Origin: Hydractinia symbiolongicarpus
Taxonomy: Eukaryota; Cnidaria; Hydrozoa; Anthoathecata; Hydractiniidae
Assembly: GCF_029227915.1 (NCBI RefSeq)
Contig: NC_079882.1
Coordinates: forward strand, 14,892,501 to 14,956,500
Length of the DNA: 64,000 bases
Reading direction: 5' to 3'
Within the stretch, counting starts at the first letter, position 1, and each line of letters starts with the position of its first letter. Below the pieces are notes generated by a model. The model saw only the letters and a program-made list of their open reading frames with translations, was not told the origin of the DNA and made no database searches. Made by a program: the position numbers and the translations under genes. Below, in pieces: positions 23,014-35,074 of the stretch.

Positions 23014-26000
23014 AGGCCTCGTCAGGAAGAAAAATGCTGGCGTGCGAGCTTCGCACGCCATGATACTTTTCAATCATTTTGAGGCGTGCGATGTTCACAT
23101 GGCATAATTTTTAATGGCGTGTGATGGTGTGTGCTCACTATTGTCCCATTTTTTTCTCAAGTAATCATAGAACTCGCATACAGCAACACTAATTTTGCCA
23201 TGTTTTAAAGCAGGTAATTTGTTGTGAAGAAACTAAAATGTGCGATGCGTTCATTGTCTATTATTTTTTTTTAAAAAATTATACGTTAAATAGTATTTTT
23301 TAAACTCAAACAAAGAAAGGCCCGCAAGCAAAAAATGCTAGACGGCAACTTTGTAATCATAAAAGTAGTTATGTGGTTAAACAAAACACTAAAATTTTTA
23401 TGACGATTTATAACAAAATTATTTTCTTTAGCTAAAATAAACAAGACAGAAAATTTTTGTCGTAACACCCTCCTCCGTTATAAATAACTTCCAAAACAAC
23501 ATCAGCACATTTTGTATAATTTTTAAAACAACACTAGAAAAAGTCTTTCTGCATGTGGCAATTGATCACCATAACTATAATTAGATATCATGCTGACTCT
23601 GTGCTTGCGAAAGAACATGCTGGAAGTGATTTCACATAACGAAAGTAGCAAAAGCATTTAAAGAGTAGACAGAAAAGTTGAACTTTAAAATTTTTTTTTT
23701 TTTTTTTAATTTAAAAAGAGCAACTAAATTAAAAAAAAATTAAATGTTTTTCTTTAATATAACTCGCGAGTAACATGATATATATTTTTTAAAGATTTAC
23801 TTGCGAGTGACCTCAAAAAATAAATACAACTTATTCGTCTTCAGAAAAAAAAGTGTTGTCATCGTGCGAACAATCACTCAAATTATCATCACTCAAATTA
23901 TCATCGTCGGTTTTACTCTCATCGCTTTCATCAGAGATTGCTATTGTAACTCAGGGTGATTTCTATGGGGGGTTATCTGCAAGTTTTGTTGTCCTATGTT
24001 TCGACATGTACTTTTCCACTGCAGCTTCGAGTATTTCCTCTTTTTCTGCCTCCGTCCAAACAGTGTTGTTTCCGGCGATTATCATGGTGTCTTCCATGGT
24101 GGCGTGCATCATACTCAAACGTCGATCTGAAAGCAAAGTTGTTAAAGTGCTAAAAACTCTCTTGACGGCACTGTTTGAGGAAGACATACATATTACGAGT
24201 TCAACCAGCATTAAAATATTCTGATATTTCTTTTGTTTACTCCGAATCAAGTTGGCCCAAATGTCAGTGGTTTTCTTAAAAGCTTTGTATCGCGTTTTTA
24301 CAAGTGTTTGTACAGCCTTCCATTCGTTAAACACTTTGTCTTTCTGAAAACCGACTGCTTCAAGTAGTGATTTGAATTTGGTGATCAAAGTCTTTATTGC
24401 TTCCAGTCCATTCTTGGTTCGATCTTCTTCCCAGTATTGTGGATCCACCCACATCATACTTTGAAATATGTCATTGTTGGTGAGAAAAGATGAGAAACGA
24501 TCCCCTTACTCCTTATGACTAGGGCCTTGACACACGATTTCAGTAGAATTCGTCATGTTCAATTCGATACCAATGAATTCGCGGTTCCCAGCTTTTCTTC
24601 GTTCATGACCTGCCTTTGGGTATTCCGACGCGACAGTTACAAGGTTATCTTCATCATGTAGATTGAACTTTCTCAGAAAACTGTTTATTGTGTTGTTGTC
24701 TTTATTTGTCATTTCTTCCAGCGTCAAAATTGTCTGTTGGACAGCTGGTTTTACTTCATAAGCCATCAACAAACTTTTTTCGAAAACTAACGAGAGGGGT
24801 GATATAAGTCCAATATGTCCCTGTAGGCTGCTGTTTGACATAGAAAGGCATATGAATTCAACTTTCGTAAAACCCCCTGTACTTTTGCTCGTGTTTCAGA
24901 GCGACAACCACCATCTCTGGCTAAAGCATTTGAGAACGTTGTGATTAAGGCTGGCCCAATATGAAGCAACTTTGCAAATCCGCGCCTTTGATGGCTTATG
25001 AAGCATGTACCATGAATTTTCGGTAAAGGATAGTGTGTAATGTTTAGAGCAGCACAAGCTTCTTTTTTTTCAGTCTTCAACTCGCCTGAATTTTTAAACA
25101 AATAGAAGATTGTATTGTAGAAGGAATCGCATTCCATAAATTTCGATAGAGGTTTGATCACATCTTATTCGCAAGCTCGAGTCGGTGATTCACACAATGG
25201 ATCACCACAAGCCAAGGGTGCTCCTCGGCCATCATTGTTAATGCCCCATGGTTTATACCCATGTTCACATTTGCTCTGTCTGCCGTCGCTGATACAAGCT
25301 TCGTCTGATAATCGTCTAATGGTACATTTCCGTTTTCGAATACACTGTCTAAACCTGCTTTCAGACTTTCAGCATCACAACCACCAAAATCTGCCATCTC
25401 GAGAAGAGAGACCATGTAATACACAGGAAGCCCCTCTTTTTCAGTACGTACCAGTACTAGCTCTTTCTCATTCCCAGTTTTACGGGCTTGGGAACCATCA
25501 GATTGGACAGCCATAAAGTGTTTTCCAGAAATAACAGACGCCACCTTTTCACGGATCACATCAGCAATAGTATGGATGAATTTGCGTGCTGAAAATACAC
25601 AAAATGATATATGATAGAAATACTATAGTAATGTTAGATAGAAATACTGTTTGCTGTGTTTTGTGCTTCTTTTTGTAGATTGGACAATTTGGAAATGCAA
25701 GAGTTAAAGAAATCACAACCTCGATCCCATGGCTATCCATTCATCTTTCATTAGATAGCAAAACGAATAAAAGATTTCGCGTTCTATGTTACGGGGCCCT
25801 GGGGTCTAGGTTGCAACATTGATGAAATTGTTAAATTTTGTACAAGCTGTAATTAGTTTTAATGTTTTTATAGATTTTGATTGAAACTTGTAATATTTTT
25901 AAATATCAAGGGAATGTTTTTATTTTTATGTCAGTAATTAGGTGTAACTTGAGTAAAAACAGATCACCGAATGAAAACGTTAGGAAATTTAAAAAACTAA

Positions 26001-27076
26001 CCAGTTTTGTCGTTATCTTTGCCTCGCACTAAACGAACACCATTTTCTCGTTGATATTTCACAAGAACGCTGAAATGTTTATGGGGCATTGATGGGGTTG
26101 ATGCAAAGTTGCACGCAGTGCGTAGAAGCTTTTTATAGCAATCACGTGCTAAGGTTTTAATCGAACTTTCAATAGCACATTTCCATTTTGTTCCTTGTCC
26201 AGTTTGTTCTCCTGAAGTGCCACCGTTCTCTTCCTTTTCTAAATCCATGGCCAATTTGTGAAGCTCTCCAGCAAGATGACGATCAAACTTGAAAGTAAAC
26301 GAAGCAATAAAAATCAGAAAGTCCACTCAACAACATTGCGTTAAACATTAAAACAACATCACGCCAAGGGTGATCATGTACTTACATTGTGTTTGATAAC
26401 TACATTTGTTTTTTCTGTGAACAGCCGTCCAGCCTTTACAGCAGCACCTTTCAATCCATTCGAAATTTTTTCCTTATGTTTCGCGCACAGTTTACACCAA
26501 ATTTCGATTACACGCGTTCTACCAGATACTTTGCTTGTTTTATACCAGATCACCTTATTTTGGCCCCAACGTAAAAATGTCAAAAGATCTTTTGTTACTC
26601 CCTTATTACCTTCCATGCTGCTTGAGTTTTTCTAAAGCAAATGTTGTTAGCAACTTCACGTCACAATTTCGAATACTGAATATCGAACATCGAGGTGGAA
26701 AAAGTATTGAATTGAAAACCAATGTAACACCTGCTCTGAATATTACAATAGGTGTTTTGCTTGTATATTTTGCAACGTACCTGTTTTTTTTGCTTGTTAT
26801 TTAAACAATTTTAGTTCAAAAGCTACAAAAAATCCAATTCAATTATTTGCATTAATCATTCATGTCAATTGAGGAAGAAAAGAAAACTTAGAAAAAAATA
26901 AAAATTTTTTAAAAAAATAGACAAATTAAATCCTGCTTCCCTACGTATATTATTCCCCGACACCTTCATTGAACTGAATATTATTATTTTGATGTGCGAT
27001 TAGCGCACCCCTGAGGTATTTAATGTTGTTTTTTGGAGTGGGCGTGTGCGATCGCACGCCATTTCTGACGAGGCCT
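23014..27076 (-). mobile_element. hAT-type DNA transposon (element 2)
   Basis: The terminal inverted repeat AGGCCTCGTCAG is perfect over 12 bases at both ends. Just inside are GGCGTGCGA/TCGCACGCC palindromes at each end. The flanking 8-mers TCAACAAC and GCAACAAT agree at the six central positions, consistent with a decayed 8-bp hAT target duplication. A multi-exon transposase runs on the minus strand. The GTGCGAT subterminal motif also occurs at 23089 and 27025. Confidence 0.85.
23963..26616 (-). pseudogene. hAT transposase, multi-exon, decayed
   Basis: Exon 1 (26616 to about 26386) encodes WYKTSKVSGRTRVIEIWCKLCAKHKE, a BED/TTF-like zinc finger with C-x2-C, and ends at a GTAAGT donor. Exon 2 (to about 26003) contains LAGELHKLAMDLE and ends in KDNDKTG with a GTTAGT donor. 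Exon 3 starts after TATTTTCAG at about 25590 and contains the catalytic-core-like FMAVQSDGSQARKTGNEKE and the H-x-LELA segment NHRLELANKM. Downstream pieces lie in different frames (24787-25161, 24506-24841), with a stop between them and the C-terminal piece. That last piece (24457-23963) holds the hAT dimerisation motif SSSNSAVKRVFSTL and SDRRLSMMHATMED. At least two frame breaks and one stop make the copy inactive. Confidence 0.8.
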
Positions 27077-27779
27077 GCAACAATGTATAAAACTATTGAT
27101 AAAATTTAAATCAACATATATACCATGCGCTCCACAATTAAACTAACCCAAATTTTGTGTTGAGAAGAGTTAGCTGTTTATGATATTCATCTGCTCGTTC
27201 TCATTTTCCAACAATTTTTATTCATATCATTGTAAGCTCTTATTAAAATACTCTGGCTTACAAGCATAATCTTTTTCTTGTTATAATGTAAATCCTAATT
27301 CTCAATATAAAAATGCACATGGAACCATATTTGTGGGCATGCTCACTGCTAAAGTGTTCTTTAAACAACAACAAAACTTCAGGGGTCCTGAACAGACCCC
27401 TGAGTAAATACGCAGTTTTTTAACTATCTTCCCAGAAGTTGATGGTGATCTTCACCAAACTTCGCCAAACAAATTATCTAAAGTCTTTATATTCAATATT
27501 TTTAACAACTCTAAAGTTTGTTGCGTTATATGAAGTTCAATTATTTTATTTGCACTTATTATATTCGGTCTTTATATTTACATATTTTTTAATAACAAAA
27601 AAATTCGTTTCATTAACAAAGTTTGTTCAACAAATATCATTCGTGGTTATTAAGCGTTTTATTATAAAACTTTTAAAAAAAATGTTTTGTTTACGAAATT
27701 CTAATAAACTTTATTTTAGTAGAACTAAAAAATAATTTTAAATAATATTGCTGGTGCTAGAATTAAATAATAAGGGGTC

Positions 27780-28260
27780 ATCTACAAAATTCGTAGCAAT
27801 TCGTATTAAAAAATTCGTATATGCTATACGAATTTTCTTTTGCCATACAGTAATTAAATTCGTATGAAATTTTTCTAAAATCGTATAAAATTCGTATGAG
27901 TTTTTGATTAAATTCGTATGAGTTTTAAATTAAATTCGTATGAGTTTTAAATTAAATTCGTATGAGTTTTAAATTAAATCCGTATGACTTGAAAAAAAAT
28001 CGTAGCTATGAGTTAAATTCGTATGAGTTTAAATTAAATTCGTTTAAGTTTTAAATTAAATTTGTATGAGTAAAATTCGTACGAGTTTAACAAAATATTT
28101 GTATGAGTTTTTAATTAGATGCGTATGGTTGAAAAAAAAAAAATCGTTTAAGATTGTATTAAATTTGTATTAAAAAAAAATTCGTTTGAGTTTTTATAAT
28201 TAGATGCGTTTTAAAAAATCGTATATAGCTACAAGTTTTTTATTAAATTCGCATGGATAT
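27780..28260. repeat. tandem repeat, about 20-bp AAATTCGTATGAGTTTT units
   Basis: Some twenty imperfect units of roughly 17-24 bp, each with TTCGTATGAGTTT and an AT-rich spacer, run through this stretch. Units degrade toward the right. Unit length is irregular, so it is not a clean satellite. It lies upstream of the DDE-transposase element. Confidence 0.8.
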
Positions 28261-29100
28261 GAAAAAAATCTTATATAAATAAGTATAAGAATGTACATAA
28301 GAAAATTCTTAAAAAAAGAAATTGAAAACTTTGCGTTACATTGAATCACACAAAAACCATCAGATGCTTTCTTTTTAATGCAGATAATTTTATATGCAGT
28401 TTTGTTTGGAGTACACATAGCAGATGTTTAGGCCTTTTTTACAATATCTACATAGCCTGTTCTTGTATACTTCATGTACACAGGTTTTTTTATAAGAACA
28501 CTCAACTTGGAGAAAGCCGTCAAATGTTTTTAACTTTTACAATTTGAAGCCATATGTTCTTATATGGTTGAATTTTATAACAAAAAAAAGTTATATCCTG
28601 CAAATTCTTATTAACTTTAAATTTTGTTTACATTTTATTATCACATTGTTTTGTTTTATATTTTTAGATCTTTACTAAATACATACAGATCGAGGTTTCA
28701 AAACCCTATACCAAAGATTATCATACTTCAGTCTAGGAAGCATGCGCGTGCGCCACTCAAAAAATAATTGTTTCAGTGTAAAAAACAAGCTTTTTTATAT
28801 TTTATTCTGATGTTTGCAATGAACATTTCTAGAAATATTTTTTGATGAGCGGGTCCTTTCTAAACAATTCATGCACAAAAAGGTTAAACTCGCTATTTTT
28901 AAATCTGTTGTTTTTCAACAACGAAACTAATTTAAGTTAGGTGAGAAATTTATACATAGAAGATTTTGTAGAAATAAAAAAACCGCTAATCCTAAAACCT
29001 TGTTACCTTTATTATTATATTATAAACATTTTAACATTCAAAAACCTTCATTTCAAATTAATGCGAAAATCCTTCCCTATACCAAGGTTTCGAAAACAAA
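28261..29100. other. non-coding stretch
   Basis: AT-rich, no gene seen. A partially repeated phrase occurs at 28690-28712 and 29078-29098: GGTTTCAAAACCCTATACC against CCCTATACCAAGGTTTCGAA. It could belong to the edge of the transposon that follows, but I could not pair it with a right end. Confidence 0.4.
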
Positions 29101-29224
29101 TTAAATATTAATGCCGTTAAGCTTGTGAAAGATCAAATGTTCATTATGCGGAAATATATCATTGTGAAAAAAACTTTGCTGAAAGGCCTTTTGTTTTTGT
29201 AAAGTATTGGAAAGAAGACAAAAA

Positions 29225-29744
29225 AAAAATACTATATACAACAAATTATTTTTTTTTCTTTCAGATTGTCTAACTTGACGACATTTTGAATTTACAACTT
29301 CGTTAATATTTTTAATATCTTCAAATTCATCGCGATGTCTTTTTCTGGCCGCCGAAATTATGGCTTTCATTCTTCCAGGTGATAAAGCGTCTTTTTCTTG
29401 GAGAGAGTCCTTGTACTTCCGATTTCCTCCACCTAAGCTTCCATTTAAAAGTTCTTCCTTGCTGTACAGACGAACCATTATATACATTTTTGATAAATGT
29501 TGCACATTTGTTTTTTTCCTTTTCGTTTCTTATCAGGGTTGACTTTTGGCGTTAATGGTGTAATTGGGTTAATTGGAGAAGGAGGAGGAACACAGATTTC
29601 ATTAAATTGGGGTACCTGAAAGTCCACATCTTCATTCATGGTCGATGTAAGTAGTTCAACGAAACTCATACCACCATTTCCATTAGCTGGTTGCACCATA
29701 TCTGCATACAAGATCGGGTCTCTTTTGTTGATCTTTCCTTCCAT
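29225..29744 (-). pseudogene. BEN-domain-like accessory protein of a DDE transposon (one frame break)
   Basis: The ATG at 29744 opens MEGKINKRDPILYADMV, followed by a serine, threonine and proline-rich linker (VPPPSPINPITPLTPK) and a basic patch. A run of seven A near 29518 breaks the frame. The second frame continues with MVRLYSKEELLNGSLGG, a spacer, LSPGRMKAIISAARKRH and INEVVNSKCRQVR. That ending, an N-x-KCR-x2-R helix after LSPxRM, resembles the C-terminal half of BEN DNA-binding domains; this is a by-eye match only. It is divergent from the transposase, with 74 bp between start codons, which fits a two-gene transposon whose second protein binds DNA. Homopolymer slippage could in principle restore frame, but simple decay is likelier. 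Confidence 0.45.
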
Positions 29745-29818
29745 TAAAAATGTTTACGAACTGGAGTCCAGATTTTTACTTATAACCAAATAAGTAACTA
29801 ACAACAAGAATACAAATC

Positions 29819-31753
29819 ATGAATAGCGATAGCAATTTTGACAGTGACATGGAATGGTTGTTTCATTCTGATAGTTTAAGCAACGATGACGACTTTGACG
29901 CATATAAGTTCGTAGAAAAAGGTAATTAAGTATAAGAAAAGAAAATAATAATCACGTTACGTGCTTATGTTTACGATAGGTACTTTCCCTAATTTTAATT
30001 CTTTTTCTTTTTTAGCTCGCAACAGAAAACGAGGTAGACCTGTTGTTGAGCATCTTCATCCTGATATCGTTTCATGCATCAGGTCATTCATTGAACAAAA
30101 TTCAGCAGCAGCACATTTGCGGAGAAGAGACGACGTCATGTATATGAATGGAGTCACTTTAAAAGATATTTGTAGTCATGTCAGAAAAATTCTGGGTGTA
30201 TCTGTTGACAAAAATACTATCCACCGTTTGATGTTACCGCCACGTCAAAAGACTATTGCGAGTAGACGCTACAAATCCCTTATCAATGCTTCTGTGCCTC
30301 CAAAGCGGAATAGCTGCGAAAAGAAAACTCATCCTGATTTTCAATATACCTGTTGCCAGGTGAGCTTGGTGAACGAACTGGCCGTAATGCATGACGAAAA
30401 TACATTGGCTCTTTCCGTTGACAATAAAAACAAAGTTGAAGTAGGAATTCCTGCAACTAGCAGACGTTGCGCTATTAGACAGATGTATATTGAAGACGAG
30501 GTACCAAATTACAATGACCATGATTTCCCCCATCCTAATTCAAAACTAGTTCCAGCTGGTTACTTGATACTCAAGGTAAAGACAACCAGAAGTAGATCAG
30601 TATCACCACCAAATAAAAAAAAACAGTGTTAGAAAAAGATCGTTTTCTGAAGGTTCCGAGCTTCCCCGTGCATTAAAGAATCGTACTTTTTCTAGAGATA
30701 AAGTAAATCGTGTTAAGGTGAAATGGCCACGTTCCGGACATTTATTGGTCCAACTATATCCATCTCGATTGGTAGAAAGTACTAATGTTATGCATGCGAA
30801 TCATTTAATACAATTAATCAACGATGAGAAGGTTGCCAAAGATATAGCTATTGGTCCAACTATATCCATCTCGATTGGTAGAAAGTACTAATGTTATGCA
30901 TGCGAATCATTTAATACAATTAATCAACGATGAGAAGGTTGTCAAAGATATAGCTAACGTTGTTATGATTGCAGACGGTGGGCCAGACTGGTCAGTTAAA
31001 GGGATAATTAACTTTCTTTCGCTCGGAATGTTGTGGAAGAATTTGATGTTAGACACATTGATTGTACAGTGTTATGCACCACAACATTCACGGTTTAACC
31101 CAATCGAATGATGTTGGTTGTTTCTAACACAAAAAATAATAGGTGTTACATTGCCAGACCACATTAATGGAGTTATACCGGCGTACAATGACGATGATGG
31201 TTGGATGGACGTGCTTGACAAAGCCACAAAACAATGTGCAAGATTTTGGCATAAAAAAGTTTATGATGGATTTTCAATATGTGTCAACACATTTACAAGC
31301 GATGATCCCATTGTAAAACCAATCAAAGAAACCCGTTCACTTTTAAAAGATTTTTCAAATGCCTCTAAAAAGAAAATAAGCGAAACAGTTGTATTTCAAG
31401 AGCTCCGGGATCTGTATACGTTTTTAGTTAACCATGCTAATAGGAAGTTATACCAGCTGGAATTCGTTAGGTGTCAAGATGTAACATGCACACATTGTTC
31501 AACAATGCCACATCACAACAACGCTTTTTTAAATAAAATACGTGAATTTAACGGCAGTTGCCCAACACCAGAACCTAGCGAAGTACATCATGGACACTAC
31601 AAAACATTGATTGAGATAATGCGAGTTAGTCATTTGAATCGTAATGAAAAGTTTCGGAAGGAAACCGAGTTTGGTATCTGCCCACTTGGTTGTTCGTATT
31701 CTTTTTTTTCAAAGACGGACAAGGACAGACAGAAATTCATGCTTCATAAGTAA
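29819..31753 (+). pseudogene. DDE transposase of uncertain superfamily (disrupted)
   Basis: Exon 1 (29819-29921) encodes MNSDSNFDSDMEWLFHSD, an acidic start, and ends at a GTAATT donor. Exon 2 follows CTTTTTTAG at 30016 with ARNRKRGRPVVEHLHPD, an HTH-like region (TLKDICSHVRKILGVSVDKN) and LALSVDNKNKVEVG (first catalytic Asp). A 106-bp tandem duplication at 30744-30955 shifts the frame. Downstream are MIADGGPDWSVKG (second Asp) and APQHSRFNPIE (Glu), then a TGA in frame followed by more coding. The C-terminal part carries CQDVTCTHCS and GICPLGCSYSFF, a cysteine-rich tail that may bind zinc. The layout D, DGGPD and HSxxNPIE is that of a DDE transposase related to IS630/Tc1-like enzymes in spirit, but I cannot name the family. 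Confidence 0.7.
30744..30955. repeat. 106-bp tandem duplication inside the transposase
   Basis: ATTGGTCCAACTATATCCAT and the following bases are repeated after 106 bp; I see one base difference (GTTGCCAAAG against GTTGTCAAAG). The length is not a multiple of three, so it shifts the reading frame. Near identity suggests a recent event. Confidence 0.95.
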
Positions 31754-31984
31754 ACTTTTTTTATGTATGAACATATGACAATGTATATATTGTTTGTGAA
31801 AATTGTTTGTTATAAAAAATGTTTTCTTTAAAAACATGATTATTTTTATTTTCCATTCAATCATGATTTAAGTTCAAACCCCCAGAGTTCGCACAAATAA
31901 TCGCTATGTAGTAATTTCGCTTCCTCCGTAGTTTCGACAGATAATTATTTACTTTCAAATTTTAAGTTTAAATCATTTTGTTTA

Positions 31985-32290
31985 TAACTACCAATCCTTC
32001 GAAATTCGCACGAACAGCGTTTAGAGATCGTTGTTTATAAGTTCCAATCATTCGAAATTCGCACAAATGACGTTTAAAGATCATTGTTTATAAGTACCAA
32101 TCCTTCAAAATTCGCACGAACAGCGTTTAGAGATCGCTGTTTATAAGAACCAATCCTTCAAAATTCGCACGAACAGCGTTTAGAGATTGTTGTTTATAAG
32201 TACCAATCCTCCGAAAATTGTACGAACAGTGTTTAGAGATCGCTGGTTATAAGTTATAATTATTTGAAGTAATAAGAACAGCGTTTAGAA
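31985..32290. repeat. minisatellite A, about 54-bp units
   Basis: About five copies of a unit containing CCAATCCTTCGAAATTCGC, ACGAACAGCGTTTAGAGATC and GTTTATAAG follow one another with few differences. A weaker sixth unit may lie at 31880-31920. Confidence 0.85.
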
Positions 32291-32389
32291 GTTGTTAATG
32301 TTTATTTCAAGGCTAGCTGCATAGCGGAAAGTTAGATTTTTATAAAGAAATTATATTGAAAATGAACATGTAAAAATTTTTAAATCCCA

Positions 32390-32600
32390 TTTTGTAAGTT
32401 TAAGAACGAAAAGCAGCGACGGAAATGCTTTTTTAGATTGCGTTTCAAGAACGAAGAACAGCGATAGAAAAGCTTTGTTAGATCGTGTTTAAAAAGTTTA
32501 AGAACGAAAAGCGGCAATAGAAATGCTTTTTTAGATCCCGTTTTAAAAATTTAAGAATGAAGAACGGCGATAAAAAAGCTTTTTTAGATCTATCCCTGCT
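32390..32600. repeat. minisatellite B, about 50-bp units
   Basis: Four copies of a unit with TAAGAACGAAAAGCGGCRAT, AGAAATGCTTTTTTAGATC and GTTTTAAAA. The same unit, reverse-complemented, forms the larger array at 54620-55290. Confidence 0.85.
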
Positions 32601-32759
32601 TAAAAAAATCCGATTCGCAATTTTATCATTTTCTTCACATAGTGATTCGCAAAGATGGCATTTCGATTCGCAAATTGCGAACTGCTATGCTTCACCTAGC
32701 ATCCCATCTTTTTTTTGCCACGCAAATGGCAGAGCCGAGGAGCTTACTGCTGAAAAGTA

Positions 32760-33660
32760 AACAAATAATAAGACAGCGAAAATGTTTTCGCAGTTCTAAG
32801 GACCCAATATCCAAAGTTGGGATTTTTTTCCTGGTTCTTTAAACACAGCGTATGTTTTCATTCACAAATTTACTGACTTCCTAAATCGTCTTTAAAAGTA
32901 AGTTGGTGGGTGACGCTAACCAAACGTATTTTTATTATTATTTTTTTTTTTTTGGGGGGGGGTCTAGCTACACCCCTCCCCTCTTTTCTTGACACAGTTT
33001 ACTTTAATGGTGGCCTGACTGTTTTACTGGAAATTCTTGGATCCGGGTTTTAACATTATCAAATTTTGATATAGAAAACAAGGAACTTTTAAGAAAAAAG
33101 AGTGGCATATTTGGATTTATTAGCAAAAATTATATAACACAGGAAATTTAAAATACCAAAAGATTATTAGAACAGGATTTATTGTAATTTCAAGTTTTTA
33201 AATTTTACAAGAGTTTGACCACAATATCAAACTGCAGTAAAACATTTTGACTGCAGTTAATTTGTGTGGTCATTTCTTCATAAAACATCTAGCTAGCTAT
33301 TAATAGAGGCAGTTGTACTTAGTGTAGCTATAAACTTGAAAATTTGCATGTTTTCATAAATTTTGGTGCTGAATTTAAATATGTTGGTCATTTTTGTTGA
33401 AAATTATTAGAAAATTTCAAGCATGTTAACCCGGATCCGATAATTAGCAAAACTCTATATTCTACCGCATTTCAATACAAGTTTAGCCTTAAAACAATCA
33501 AAATTAGCTAATTGAAATTTTAACCAACCAAGATTATCATCATACAAGTACTTTTCATCTTCTTCTTCTTCTTCATGGGAGACAGTATCTGGGGCTGCCA
33601 CAACTTCCTCCACCATCCTGTTTATTTTGAACACACTTTACACGTATTTTCAGACCCGAA
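32760..33660. other. non-coding stretch left of the Polinton
   Basis: No gene seen. A G-rich/C-rich patch at 32950-32985 (ten G in a row nearby CCCCTCCCC) stands out. CTTCTTCTTCTTC occurs at 33557-33572. The Polinton terminal repeat starts at the right edge. Confidence 0.5.
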
Positions 33661-33671
33661 CAACGCAGTTC

Positions 33672-34010
33672 TGTTCTGCCCAGATTGCGAAAACGGTCTG
33701 TTTACAACCGGGACAGCCGGATTATGTACGCATGGTCCGATTATGTTTTTATTGAACGCTGATATAATGGCTGGCCAGTTAGGCTGTGATTGGCATTTCC
33801 TTCGAACTTTTGTGAATTGAACATTCTCTGGAAGATAGAACACCCCTAAAAACTAGACGTGGCGAAAGAAAAAAGTCTCGACGTAATTCTTAGTATAAAG
33901 TACTCTTTAGTAAATACATTTCAACATAATATACATTGAAGTAACTAAATTTCACGGAACTTAAATTATTCTTTTTGCGGGAATTAAGTGTGGTGAAAAG
34001 TTATTAAACT
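33672..34010. repeat. Polinton left terminal inverted repeat, outer part
   Basis: It matches the reverse complement of 49684-49918 and then, after the LINE in the right arm, 47940-48127. Order and spacing are preserved on both sides, with small indels (an extra GGCCAGTTAGGCT on the left). The inner part of the repeat continues at 34905-35015 beyond the foldback insertion. Confidence 0.85.
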
Positions 34011-34081
34011 TGCGAATCCCCAAATTTAGTACTTGCCACGAAATTTCGTTCCATTTGAGAACAACAACAACAACGAATGAT

Positions 34082-34868
34082 ATAAAAGCGGTCGGCCCAG
34101 ATTATATTTGTTCTATAAGTCTCGAATAATATTTGACTGCCATACATAAGTCGGCCTGCCCCGATTATGTTCGTTCTATAATAAGTGAAAAATAATGTTA
34201 GACTGTCGTATAAGTGCCAAATAATATTTTTTGAGTAATAAGCCGGCCTGTCCTGATTATGTTGCCCTGATTATGTATTTTCTGTCCTGTTCTTAACCGG
34301 GGCAAGCTGCCGTATTTAATCAGGGCAGCGTTTATTATCCGGGCAGAACAGTTCCGCATATCCAAATAATGCTTTTGTGACGTAACCTCAGTTCTGGGAA
34401 GCTCTGTTACTTCTTTATCTGTGAACTTTCTTATCCAAAAAATACCCAATTGTTGGCCAATAAAATAAAAATTAGGCTTATAATACAAAACACATTTTTA
34501 TGGTATCAGAATTTAAAAACCGATAGTAGAAACCGTTCAGTATGTCAAGGGTCGTGAAGTGTCGTGCCTTGACGATTTCTGAACCTGTTCTGCCCGGATA
34601 ATAAACGCTGCCCTGATGATGTACGGCAGCCTGCCCCGGTTAGAAACAGGACAAAAAATACATGATCAGGGCAACATAATCAGGACAGGCCGGTTTATTA
34701 TGTACGACAGTTTAAAAAATATTATTTGGCACTTATAAAAGATACTTAATCACGGCAGGCCGGTTTATGCACAACAGTCTAATATTACTTGAGACTTATA
34801 GAACGAATATAATCGGGGCAGCTTATGTTTTTATATTATTTCCCACTTATAGAACAAACATAATCGGG
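34082..34868. mobile_element. foldback element inserted in the left terminal repeat
   Basis: Two arms of about 270-290 bp (34082-34346 and 34574-34868) are inverted copies of each other around a 227-bp unique centre. Each arm contains subrepeats built on ACTTATAGAACRAAYATAAT and CGGGGCAGGCCG. Reading outward from the centre each arm begins CTGTTCTGCCCGGATAATAA, whose first 15 or so bases are also the outermost bases of the Polinton. It has no coding capacity. Confidence 0.85.
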
Positions 34869-34904
34869 GCCGACCTCTATTATACACACTTCTGACAAAC
34901 AAAC

Positions 34905-35015
34905 AGATAGAAAAATGTATGTTCTGGTGCAATCGCGCACGCACATCATAAAGCAAATGAGTAAACTGCTTTAGAAATGATGTCACGCTTCATTGCATAA
35001 TACAGGGACTTTCCC
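34905..35015. repeat. Polinton left terminal inverted repeat, inner part
   Basis: Blocks TGTATGTTCTGGTGCA, TCGCGCACGCA, GAGTAAACTGCT and AATGATGTCACGCTTCATTG are present reverse-complemented at 47838-47945. It ends about 60 bp before the polymerase start, so it must hold that gene's promoter. Confidence 0.85.
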
Positions 35016-35074
35016 CTACTCGAAGGACCGCACCAGAAAAATGCTGGTCGAAGTCTAAAATGTATATAATAAAC

